A stretch of DNA of 64,000 nt. Origin: Chromobacterium vaccinii (lineage in GTDB: Bacteria > Pseudomonadota > Gammaproteobacteria > Burkholderiales > Chromobacteriaceae). Every line of letters begins with the position of its first letter. Position 1 is the stretch's first letter. Of the stretch, positions 8,791 through 15,800 are shown piece after piece. Location: contig NZ_JZJL01000025.1 of NCBI RefSeq assembly GCF_000971335.1, positions 1 to 64,000 on the forward strand. The letters are read 5' to 3'. The position numbers and the translations under genes were made by a program. The notes beneath the pieces were generated by a model. The model did no database searches, had not been told where the DNA came from, and worked only from the letters and a program-made list of their open reading frames with translations.

Positions 8791-9576
8791 ATGGCCATAT
8801 ACGCGCCGAAAACGCTTTGCCTGCCGCTGGCCCTATGCGCCGCCCAGGCCCTCGCCTGCAACGGCACCACCACGCCCGAGCCCTCGTCCCCGGTGGACGC
8901 GCCCGATCTGCACGGCATCGCGGTGTTTCTGCCCCAGGTACTGGAAAGCAACGAATCCGGCCCCTTCGCCGAACTGCTCAAGACCATCGCCCGCCATTAT
9001 CCGGAAGGCAAGATCAGCTTCGAGATCAAGCCGGTCAAGCGCGTCTACCTGGATACCGATGCCCGCGGCGCCGATTTCCGCTTCCCCATCATGAAGGTGC
9101 GCGACAACGCCGACGGCGCCACGCCCTACCAGTTCTCCCACGAAATGATGGGCAAGGTCACTTTCGTGCTCTACTCCAACCAGGCCAAGCCGCTGCGCAA
9201 GATCGACATCCTTCGCACCGCCAACCTCGCCCGTTATTCGGTGGAGGCGCCGCCGGTGAACTGGGGCTTCCCCAGCAAAAGCGTGGTCAATCTGGAGCTG
9301 TCGCTGAAACAGCTTAATCTGGGCCGCGTCGACGCCGTGCTGTGGGCGCAAGAAGAAGCCGACTACCTAGTGCGCAAGCACAAGCTCAGCCACATCCATC
9401 GCGAGCATTTCGACGACTTTCCCGACGTGCTGTTCATGTCCTGCAATCGCCGCGGCGACTTCGTCAACCAAGCGATCAGCCGCGCCATCAAGGCCGCGCG
9501 CGCCAGCGGCGAGCTGCAAAAAGCCTACGCCAGGGTGCACCTGCCCTATCAGGACTGGCAGCCGCAGAACCGCTAA
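8791..9576 (+). CDS. Secreted binding-protein-like protein between btsR and the cstA-type gene
   Basis: A 261-residue exported protein that resembles the family 3 solute-binding fold. The signal peptide (LCLPLALCAAQALA) ends at ALA before CNGTT; the cysteine makes lipidation possible, but ALAC is not a standard lipobox. Binding-protein-like marks are FAELLKTIARHYPEGKISFEIKPVKRVY early, RYSVEAPP at the middle crossover, and VNQAISRAIKAARASGELQKAYARV at the C-terminus. The ATG at 8791 was chosen because it starts the signal peptide; AAGGGG touches it directly, which is unusually close, so a start as far up as 8722 cannot be ruled out. Its place between btsR and the transporter gene suggests a link to pyruvate or a related solute. 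That link is only from position. Confidence 0.75.
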   Translation: MAIYAPKTLCLPLALCAAQALACNGTTTPEPSSPVDAPDLHGIAVFLPQVLESNESGPFAELLKTIARHYPEGKISFEIKPVKRVYLDTDARGADFRFPIMKVRDNADGATPYQFSHEMMGKVTFVLYSNQAKPLRKIDILRTANLARYSVEAPPVNWGFPSKSVVNLELSLKQLNLGRVDAVLWAQEEADYLVRKHKLSHIHREHFDDFPDVLFMSCNRRGDFVNQAISRAIKAARASGELQKAYARVHLPYQDWQPQNR

Positions 9577-9806
9577 TCCCCCGGACCCGCTCTTTGTCCC
9601 GCAACTTGCGCTGCCCGCGCCGGCTCGTTTTGGCCCAGGGACTCTTCGCGGTTGGCTCTTTCCGCTGCTCATGGGGTCGTGGCCGCCGCCGCTCGCCCCC
9701 GCCACGCCGCCGCTCGCGACGCCAGGCTGCCGCTCGCCCATTTCCCGCGTCGGCCCGCTCCTTTTGAAGCGTAAGGTGGAGCCACGATTTCACCGGAGCC
9801 TCCATC
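9577..9806 (+). promoter_or_regulatory. Control region of the CstA-type transporter gene
   Basis: 230 bases without a gene. The part nearest the transporter holds the direct-repeat array listed separately. The rest is GC-rich, with no obvious sigma-70 promoter; a pair resembling -35 and -10 hexamers was not found by eye. The transporter ribosome site ACCGGAGCCTCC lies at the right end. Confidence 0.5.
9688..9737 (+). promoter_or_regulatory. Three direct repeats of a 9-base motif, candidate BtsR operator
   Basis: GCCGCTCGC occurs exactly at 9688-9696, 9709-9717 and 9729-9737, with spacers of 12 and 11 bases (repeat period 21 and 20). LytTR regulators typically bind two direct repeats of about nine bases spaced 21 bases apart, two helical turns. 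The core CCGCTC also agrees with the E. coli BtsR motif as I remember it, ACC(G/A)CT(C/T)A with a 13-base spacer. The array lies 70-119 bases before the transporter ATG, a normal activator distance. The repeats are seen directly; BtsR binding is inferred. Confidence 0.6.
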
Positions 9807-11615
9807 ATGGATCACGCATTGAGTTTTGTGATCGGCACCCTGTGCATACTTGCGATCTGCTACCGCCTGTACGGGGTATTCTTCACGCGCAAGGTGCTGG
9901 GCGTCGACGATAGCGCCGTCACCCCTTCCCACGAACTGAAGGACGGCAAGGACTACGTGCCCACCAGCAAGTGGGTGGCCTTCGGCGGCCACTTCGCCGC
10001 CATCGCCGCCGCCGGCCCGTTGGTGGGCCCGGTGCTGGCCGCCCAGTACGGCTATCTGCCCAGCATGATCTGGCTGCTGATAGGCTGTGTGATCGGCGGC
10101 GCGGTGCACGACACCGTGGTGCTGTTCGCGTCGATGAAGCACCACGGCAAGTCGCTGTCCGAAGTCGCCAAGGCCGAGCTCGGCCCGGTAGCCGGCTGGT
10201 GCACCGGCCTGGCCATGCTGTTCATCATCACCATCACCATGGCCGGCCTGTCCATGGTGGTGGTGCACGCGCTGGAACGCAACCCGTGGGGCGCCTTCGC
10301 CGTGTTCATGACCATCCCCATCGCCATCGGCGTCGGCCTGTGGGAACGCATGACCGGCAGCATGAAAAACGCCAGCTACGTCGGCATCGCCGCCATCATG
10401 GCCTGCGTGTTCGCCGGCCCTTACATCCAGCACACCGCGCTGGGCGAATGGCTGTCGCTGAAGGCGTCCACCGTGTCTCTGCTGCTGCCGATCTACGCCT
10501 TCTTCGCCACCGCGCTGCCGGTATGGATGCTGCTGACCCCGCGCGCCTGCCTGTCCAGCTTCATGAAAATCGGCGTGTTCGGCCTCCTGGTGGTCGGCGT
10601 GGTGTTCATCAACCCGCAAATCCAGTTCCCGGCGGTGACCCAATTCATCCACGGCGGCGGCCCGGTGTTGTCCGGCCCGGTATGGCCCTTCATCTCCATC
10701 ACCATCGCCTGCGGCGCGATTTCCGGCTTCCATGCCTTCATCGGCTCCGGCACCACGCCCAAGCAGATCGACAAGTGGAGCGACATCCTGCCGGTGGGCT
10801 TCGGCGCCATGCTGGCCGAATGCGTGGTGGGCGTGATGGCGCTGATCGCCGCCACCGCCTTGCACCCGGCCGATTACTTCGCCATCAACTCCGCGCCGGC
10901 CGTGTTCCAGACCCTGGGCATGGACGTGGTCAATCTGCCCAAGCTGTCGCAGGAGATAGGCCTGGACCTGTACGGCCGCACCGGCGGCGCGGTGACGCTG
11001 GCGGTGGGCATGGCGGACATCTTCACCCGCATCCCCTGGTTCAGCCATCTGGCATCCTACTTCTTCCAGTTCATGGTGATGTTCGAAGCGGTGTTCATCC
11101 TCACCGCCATCGATTCCGGCACCCGCGTCGCCCGCTATCTGATCCAGGACTTCGTCGGCGACCTGTGGGCGCCGCTGAAGCGCACCGACTGGATGCCTGG
11201 CGCGATCGGCGCTTCCGTAGTCGCCTGCGCGATGTGGGGCTACCTGCTGAACTCCGGCGACATCAATTCGGTATGGGCGCTGTTCGGCGTGTCCAACCAG
11301 CTGATGGCCTCCATCGGCCTGATCATCGGCGCCACCATCATCCTGCGCCTGTCTCACAAGCGCAGCTACATGCTGACCTGCCTGGTGCCGCTCGCCTACC
11401 TGTACGTGACGGTCAACTACGCCGGCTACTGGATGGTGAAGAACGTCTACCTGAACCCTGCCGCCAAAGGCTATAACGTGTTCAACGCCGGCATATCCAT
11501 CGTAATGCTGGCGCTGGGACTAGTGATCCTGATCTCCGCCGTCCGCCGCTGGAAAGCGCTGCTGGGCCGACCGGCGCCGCAAGCCGGTTTGAAGCCGGCA
11601 GCCGCCGAAGCCTGA
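9807..11615 (+). CDS. cstA: CstA/BtsT-family pyruvate or peptide transporter
   Basis: A 602-residue inner-membrane protein of the carbon-starvation CstA family. In E. coli, members CstA and BtsT import pyruvate (CstA also peptides). Family marks are the N-terminal YRLYGVFFTRKVLGVDD, TSKWVAFGGHFAAIAAAGPLVGPVLAAQ with GYLPSMIW, the SGFHAFIGSGTTPKQ segment and a late LTAIDSGTRVARY. About 16 hydrophobic segments can be seen. It is roughly 100 residues shorter than E. coli CstA (701) and BtsT (716), and lacks their extended loops and C-terminus. The small YbdD/YjiX gene that often follows is absent; a terminator comes directly after. BtsSR lies just upstream, so pyruvate is the best guess for substrate. 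Confidence 0.88.
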   Translation: MDHALSFVIGTLCILAICYRLYGVFFTRKVLGVDDSAVTPSHELKDGKDYVPTSKWVAFGGHFAAIAAAGPLVGPVLAAQYGYLPSMIWLLIGCVIGGAVHDTVVLFASMKHHGKSLSEVAKAELGPVAGWCTGLAMLFIITITMAGLSMVVVHALERNPWGAFAVFMTIPIAIGVGLWERMTGSMKNASYVGIAAIMACVFAGPYIQHTALGEWLSLKASTVSLLLPIYAFFATALPVWMLLTPRACLSSFMKIGVFGLLVVGVVFINPQIQFPAVTQFIHGGGPVLSGPVWPFISITIACGAISGFHAFIGSGTTPKQIDKWSDILPVGFGAMLAECVVGVMALIAATALHPADYFAINSAPAVFQTLGMDVVNLPKLSQEIGLDLYGRTGGAVTLAVGMADIFTRIPWFSHLASYFFQFMVMFEAVFILTAIDSGTRVARYLIQDFVGDLWAPLKRTDWMPGAIGASVVACAMWGYLLNSGDINSVWALFGVSNQLMASIGLIIGATIILRLSHKRSYMLTCLVPLAYLYVTVNYAGYWMVKNVYLNPAAKGYNVFNAGISIVMLALGLVILISAVRRWKALLGRPAPQAGLKPAAAEA

Positions 11616-11634
11616 CCCCGATCCTCTCCGACAA

Positions 11635-11666
11635 AAAAAGCCCATCGCATGCGCGATGGGCTTTTT
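11635..11666. terminator. Bidirectional terminator between convergent transporter genes
   Basis: A 14-base perfect stem, 11635-11648 with 11653-11666 and a four-base loop. It carries five A on the left arm and five T on the right, so it should work for cstA on the plus strand and the antiporter gene on the minus strand. Confidence 0.9.
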
Positions 11667-11685
11667 CCTTGCGGCAGAGGCGGCA

Positions 11686-13101
11686 TCAAAAGTGGAAGAA
11701 CACCAGCGTCAGCAGCAGGAAGCACGGCAGCAGCACCGCGCCCGACCACAGCATGTAGCCGAAGAAACCCGGCATTTTGACGTGGCGGTGCTCGGCGATG
11801 GCCTTGACCATGAAGTTGGGCGCGTTGCCGATATAGGTCATCGCCCCCATGAACACCGCGCCCATCGAGATGGCCAGCAAGGTGCTGGCGAACGGCCCCA
11901 TCAGCTCGGCGGCGTCGCCTGACGCCAGATTGAAGAACACCAGATAGGTCGGCGCGTTGTCCAGGAAGCTGGACAGGATGCCGGTCATCCAGAAATACAT
12001 GCCGTCCAGCGGCTTGCCGTCCGAACCCGACACCGTCTGCACCAGGCCGGCCAGCGCGCCGTGGTCGCCGGCGCGCAGGATGGCGATCACCGGCGCGATG
12101 GTGATGAAGATGCCGGCAAACAGCTTGCCCACCTCCAGGATGGGCAGCCAGTTGAACTCGTTGCCGGCGCGCACCTGCTTGGGCGTGATCCACAGCGAAA
12201 CGAAGGCCAGCAGCAGCAGGGCCAGGTCGCGCAGAAGGTTCTGCAGCTCCAGATGGACGCCTGGCAGCTCGAAAGCGATGCCGGGCTTCCACAGCCCGGA
12301 CATCAGCACCGCGCCCACCACGCCGCCCAGCAGCCAGAAGTTGCGCTTGCCGTGCAGCTTCAATGGCTTGTCGTGGCTGGTGTCCACCGGCTTGAGCGTG
12401 CCCTCCTCCGCCTCTTTGGCGAACATGTGGCGATCCAGGAAGTAGAAGATGATCAGCAGCAGCGCCGACAGCAGCAGCACCGGCATCAGCATGTGCTGGA
12501 AGGTCCAGCCGAAGGTCACGCCCTTGAGGAAGCCCAGGAACAGCGGCGGATCGCCCAGCGGCGTCAGGCCGCCGCCGACGTTGGCCACCAGGAAAATGAA
12601 GAACACCACCACGTGCACATTGCGCTTGCGGCCCTCGTTGGCGCGCAGCAGCGGCCGGATCAGCAGCATCGCCGCGCCGGTGGTGCCCATGATGGACGCC
12701 AGCGCGGTGCCTATGGCCAGGATGGTGGTGTTCAGCCGGGGCGACGCGTGCAGCGAGCCCCAGACCAGGATGCCGCCCGACACCGTGTACAGCGCGAACA
12801 GCAGCACGATGAAGGGGATGTATTCGGTGAACAGCGCGTGCAGCACCAACGCGCCGGTGTGCCCCAGCCCGAAGGCGGCGGCAAAAGGCAGCAGGAACAG
12901 CGCGGTCCAGACCGCGGTGATCTTGCCGAAATGGTGGTGCCAGATGCCGGGAGCCAGCATGGGAAACAGCGCGATGGACAGCAGGATGCCGGCGAACGGC
13001 ACGCCCCAGCCCAAGCCAAGCGTGGCGCCGTCCAGATCGGCGGCGCCGGCTAGCGCGGGGAGCAGCAGCCCTCCCGCCAGTGCAATCAGTTTTTTATTCA
13101 T
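11686..13101 (-). CDS. CitMHS-like (IT superfamily) sodium:proton antiporter or anion transporter
   Basis: A 471-residue membrane protein that fits the family usually annotated as sodium:proton antiporter (CitMHS_2 type, ion-transporter superfamily). The N-terminus (MNKKLIALAGGLLLPALAGAADL) looks like a cleavable signal peptide, as is common in this group. About 11-12 hydrophobic segments follow. Two inverted halves each carry a polar hairpin region: SIMGTTGAAMLLIRPLL with GGGLTPLGDPPLFLG, and later FLDNAPTYLVFFN with MGAMTYIGNAPNF. The start is the ATG at 13099-13101, with GGAAGGACTG upstream. It faces cstA across a shared terminator. Substrate is uncertain: sodium/proton exchange and di- or tricarboxylate uptake both occur in related families. 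Confidence 0.85.
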   Translation of the reverse strand: MNKKLIALAGGLLLPALAGAADLDGATLGLGWGVPFAGILLSIALFPMLAPGIWHHHFGKITAVWTALFLLPFAAAFGLGHTGALVLHALFTEYIPFIVLLFALYTVSGGILVWGSLHASPRLNTTILAIGTALASIMGTTGAAMLLIRPLLRANEGRKRNVHVVVFFIFLVANVGGGLTPLGDPPLFLGFLKGVTFGWTFQHMLMPVLLLSALLLIIFYFLDRHMFAKEAEEGTLKPVDTSHDKPLKLHGKRNFWLLGGVVGAVLMSGLWKPGIAFELPGVHLELQNLLRDLALLLLAFVSLWITPKQVRAGNEFNWLPILEVGKLFAGIFITIAPVIAILRAGDHGALAGLVQTVSGSDGKPLDGMYFWMTGILSSFLDNAPTYLVFFNLASGDAAELMGPFASTLLAISMGAVFMGAMTYIGNAPNFMVKAIAEHRHVKMPGFFGYMLWSGAVLLPCFLLLTLVFFHF

Positions 13102-13299
13102 CAGTCCTTCCCGAACGAGCAGGTGCCCGTGATGCCAAAACGCAGCCGCGGCTGCCGGAACATTCCCGGTTGTTATTGGAAGCGGACCGGCTTCCGGGTG
13201 CCGGTCCGCCCGGGCGGCCCCTCCCGCCCGCAGCCGGCCGCGTCGAAACGGCCGGCGAATTCGGCAAGATGCCCGCACCGGGCATCCCGCCGGCAGCGT
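13102..13299. other. Intergenic stretch with three GC-rich hairpins
   Basis: Between gloA and the antiporter gene, both on the minus strand. Hairpins seen: 13182-13191 with 13200-13209 (10 base pairs), a six-pair stem near 13230-13255, and 13268-13274 with 13280-13286 (7 base pairs). None has a T run on either side, so they are not standard terminators, though they may weaken read-through from gloA. Confidence 0.5.
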
Positions 13300-13689
13300 T
13301 TAGCGGCTGCCTTTCTGGATGAACTCGATCTTGTAGCCGTCCGGATCCTCGATGAAGGCGATCACGGTGGTGCCGTGCTTCATCGGGCCGGCTTCGCGCG
13401 TCACCTTGCCGCCCTTGGCGCGCGCCATGTCACAGGCGGCGTAGGCGTCTTCCACCTCGATGGCGATGTGGCCGTAGCCGCTGCCCAGGTCGTAGGATTC
13501 GGTGTCCCAGTTGTGGGTCAGCTCCAGCACGGTGTGGGCGGCTTCGTCGCCGTAGCCGACGAAGGCCAGCGTGAAACGCCCATCCGGAAAGTCGTTGCGG
13601 CGCAGCAGCTTCATGCCCAGCACTTCCTGGTAGAAGGCGATCGAGCGATCGAGGTTGCCGACGCGCAGCATGGTATGGAGCATTCTCAT
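13300..13689 (-). CDS. gloA: Lactoylglutathione lyase (glyoxalase I)
   Basis: GloA turns the hemithioacetal of methylglyoxal and glutathione into S-lactoylglutathione in the cytoplasm. At 129 residues it is close to E. coli GloA (135). All four metal ligands of the nickel-type enzyme are present at the expected places: H5, E56 (VLELTHNW), H74 (GYGHIAIEV) and E122 (YKIEFI). The two repeated beta-alpha-beta-beta-beta units are evident, and [12 protein letters not shown] is the standard family end. The ATG start gives the conserved [10 protein letters not shown]. The gene lies 19 bases downstream of the YgjP-like metallopeptidase gene on the same strand and may be read with it. Confidence 0.95.
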   Translation of the reverse strand: MRMLHTMLRVGNLDRSIAFYQEVLGMKLLRRNDFPDGRFTLAFVGYGDEAAHTVLELTHNWDTESYDLGSGYGHIAIEVEDAYAACDMARAKGGKVTREAGPMKHGTTVIAFIEDPDGYKIEFIQKGSR

Positions 13690-13708
13690 GGCGTTTTCCT
13701 TTTAAAGA

Positions 13709-14419
13709 TCAGTCTAAGACAAACAAGCCGCCGCCGTGCTGGCGCAGCCAGCGGCGGGCATCGCGCCAGCCCGGACAGAGACGCTCGGTCTCGGCCCAGA
13801 ACGCCGGCGAGTGATTCATGTGTTCGAGATGGGCCAGCTCGTGGGCGGTCACGTAATCGACCACCGCCAGCGGCGCCTGCGCCAGCCGCCAGTTCAGGCG
13901 GATGCGGCCATCGGCGCTGCAACTGCCCCAGCGGGTGCGCGCAGACGACAGCTGCAGCGAGCCCGGCTTGCGGCGGCAATGCGCGGCCAGCAGGGAAAGA
14001 CGGCCGGGAAACAGCATCGCCGCCTCGCGTTTCAGGAATTTGGCCAGAACGGCTTTCAGCGCGGCAGCGTCGCCGTCGGCGACGCCCGCTACCAGCAACT
14101 CGCCGCCCTCGCGCCGCGCCGCCTTGCGCGCGCCGCCTGTCAGCCTGATAGCCAACAGCTCGCCCAGCAGCGCCAGACTGCTCAGCTGCTCGCCGGCCGC
14201 CAGATGGCTGCGCTGGCGCAACACGTGGCCGACGATCCAGTCGTAGCGCTGCTGCAGCACTTGATGCAAGCGCTGTTGACTGACACCCGGCGCGGCGATC
14301 AGTTCCACCACTCCGCCGCTGACCTTGATGCCTATGCTCTGGCGCGCTCGGCGCGTCAACAGCACAGGCACCTCGCCGTCAGGCAGAGGCAGGCGGTGCC
14401 AGACGCTGGCGTTTTTCAT
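13709..14419 (-). CDS. YgjP-like metallopeptidase (M48/SprT-like, DUF45)
   Basis: A 236-residue protein with a zinc-metallopeptidase site: VTAHELAHLEHMNHSPAFW, an HExxH motif plus the following histidine, typical of the YgjP/DUF45 family. Before it comes the equally typical TRWGSCSADGRIRLNWRL. The N-terminal half (RARQSIGIKVSGGVVELIAAPGVS) matches the variable beta-rich part of the family. It is longer than E. coli YgjP (about 167) but normal for proteobacterial relatives. Substrates of the family are not well known. The gene overlaps the end of the acyltransferase gene by 41 bases, so the two are likely co-transcribed. Confidence 0.9.
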   Translation of the reverse strand: MKNASVWHRLPLPDGEVPVLLTRRARQSIGIKVSGGVVELIAAPGVSQQRLHQVLQQRYDWIVGHVLRQRSHLAAGEQLSSLALLGELLAIRLTGGARKAARREGGELLVAGVADGDAAALKAVLAKFLKREAAMLFPGRLSLLAAHCRRKPGSLQLSSARTRWGSCSADGRIRLNWRLAQAPLAVVDYVTAHELAHLEHMNHSPAFWAETERLCPGWRDARRWLRQHGGGLFVLD

Positions 14420-15155
14420 CGGGATGGGCGAAGGGGCCGACGCCGCCGATTTCGCGTTGGCGGGCCTCGATCCAGGCCTCGGCCTCGGCCATCATCGCCT
14501 CGGGGCCGGTCTCTTCGTCTGGATGGATGGCGGGGCCGATCACCACCGTGACCTCGCCCGGATATTTCAGGAAGGCGTTGCGCGGCCAGAACTCGCCGGC
14601 GTTATGCGCCACCGGCACCATCGGCATGTCGAACTGCTTGGCCATGCGCGCGGCGCCCAGCTTGTACTTGCCGCCCACGCCTGGCTTGGTGCGGGTGCCC
14701 TCCGGAAACACGGTGATCCAGAAACCGTGGCGCTTGCGCTCCAGGCCCTGGTCCAGCAGGCGCTGGTTGGCGCGGGCGCGGTCGGAGCGGTTGATGATGA
14801 TGGGGTTCATCAGCACCAGGCCCCAGCCGAAGACCGGAATCCAGGTCAGCTCGCGCTTGGCCACATACACTTGCCACGGGAAGATTTTCTGCAGCGCCAG
14901 CGTTTCCCAGCCGGACTGGTGCTTGGAAGTGATCACCGACGGCACCGACGGAATATTCTCCGCGCCGATCACCTTGTATTTCAGGCCGATCACATGCTCC
15001 AGCATCCAGAACAGGGTCATCGCCCAGCTCACGCCGAACACGTGGCGGCTGCGGCGCGGCAGCGGCGCGGCCAGCATCAGCAGCAGGAAAAACACCGGCG
15101 TGGCGATAATCAGCACCACCCAGTACAGCAAGTTGCGTATCCACAAACCAATCAT
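14379..15155 (-). CDS. 1-acyl-sn-glycerol-3-phosphate acyltransferase family protein (PlsC-like)
   Basis: A 258-residue membrane-bound acyltransferase of the PlsC family, which adds the second acyl chain in phosphatidic acid synthesis or acylates related lipids. One strong hydrophobic segment lies at about residues 5-30. The catalytic motif I is HQSGWE (near residue 79), the variant with glutamate where many members have aspartate; this form is common in proteobacterial PlsC-like proteins. Motif III, FPEGTRT, is intact, followed by the VPVAHNAGEFWPRN region. It sits between gmhB (15 bases upstream) and the YgjP gene. The gmhB-plsC order after glyS is a common cluster. Whether it is the main PlsC of the cell is not clear. 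Confidence 0.92.
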   Translation of the reverse strand: MIGLWIRNLLYWVVLIIATPVFFLLLMLAAPLPRRSRHVFGVSWAMTLFWMLEHVIGLKYKVIGAENIPSVPSVITSKHQSGWETLALQKIFPWQVYVAKRELTWIPVFGWGLVLMNPIIINRSDRARANQRLLDQGLERKRHGFWITVFPEGTRTKPGVGGKYKLGAARMAKQFDMPMVPVAHNAGEFWPRNAFLKYPGEVTVVIGPAIHPDEETGPEAMMAEAEAWIEARQREIGGVGPFAHPDEKRQRLAPPASA

Positions 15156-15171
15156 GCTTTCAGTCTCTGCC

Positions 15172-15711
15172 TCAATGATGGTTGATCAGATGCTCGGCGG
15201 CATCGTACAGGTCGTTGAACACCAGCGTGCTTTCCGGCAGGCCGCCCTTGGCCAGCGTCTTGGCGCCCTTGCCGGTCTTCACCAGGATGGGCTGGCCGCC
15301 GACGGCGGCGATGGATTCCAGGTCGCGCAGGCTGTCGCCTATCATCGGCAGCCCTTCCAGCTTGACGTTGAAGCGCTCGGCGATCTCCAGCACCATGCCG
15401 GGCAGCGGCTTGCGGCACTCGCAGCCGTGGTCCGGCCCGTGCGGACAGAACACCACCGCGTCGATGCGGCCGCCGGCCTGGCCGACCAGCCGGTGCATCT
15501 TCTCGTGCATCGCGTTCAGCGCGTGCATGTCGAACAGGCCGCGGGCGATGCCGGACTGGTTGGTCGCCACCACCACGCGCCAGCCGGACTGGGTCAGGTT
15601 GGCGATCGCCTCCAGGCTGTGCGCCAGCGGCACCCATTCGATGGTGTTCTTCACGAAATCGTCGCGATCCTCGTTGATCACGCCGTCGCGGTCCAGAATG
15701 ACTAGCTTCAC
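15172..15711 (-). CDS. gmhB: D-glycero-D-manno-heptose 1,7-bisphosphate 7-phosphatase
   Basis: GmhB removes the 7-phosphate during ADP-heptose synthesis for the lipopolysaccharide inner core. This is a 179-residue cytoplasmic HAD phosphatase. Motif I is LDRDGVIN with the nucleophile and general-acid aspartates near residues 7 and 9; motif II is VATNQSG; the zinc-binding insert is CPHGPDHGCECRKP; motif IV is MIGDSLRDLESI. The length agrees with family members (about 180-190). It starts 89 bases after glyS, past a likely terminator, and is followed closely by the PlsC-like gene. Confidence 0.95.
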   Translation of the reverse strand: MKLVILDRDGVINEDRDDFVKNTIEWVPLAHSLEAIANLTQSGWRVVVATNQSGIARGLFDMHALNAMHEKMHRLVGQAGGRIDAVVFCPHGPDHGCECRKPLPGMVLEIAERFNVKLEGLPMIGDSLRDLESIAAVGGQPILVKTGKGAKTLAKGGLPESTLVFNDLYDAAEHLINHH

Positions 15712-15740
15712 CCGATAATCCTTTCACCCAGCCATCTTGT

Positions 15741-15775
15741 CAAAACGGGAGGCCGGCCGCGTCGCCGCGGCCTCC
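15741..15775 (-). terminator. Probable terminator after glyS
   Basis: An eight-base stem, 15748-15755 with 15768-15775, with a GC-rich loop. Read on the minus strand it is followed by CGTTTTG. It lies 25 bases after the glyS stop and before gmhB. Confidence 0.6.
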
Positions 15776-15800
15776 TCCCATCCATGCGTCTGCCTGCCGC

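Noticed and set aside
13182-13209. Terminator for gloA
   Set aside because: The stem is strong but there is no T run on either strand, so it is listed only as a hairpin.
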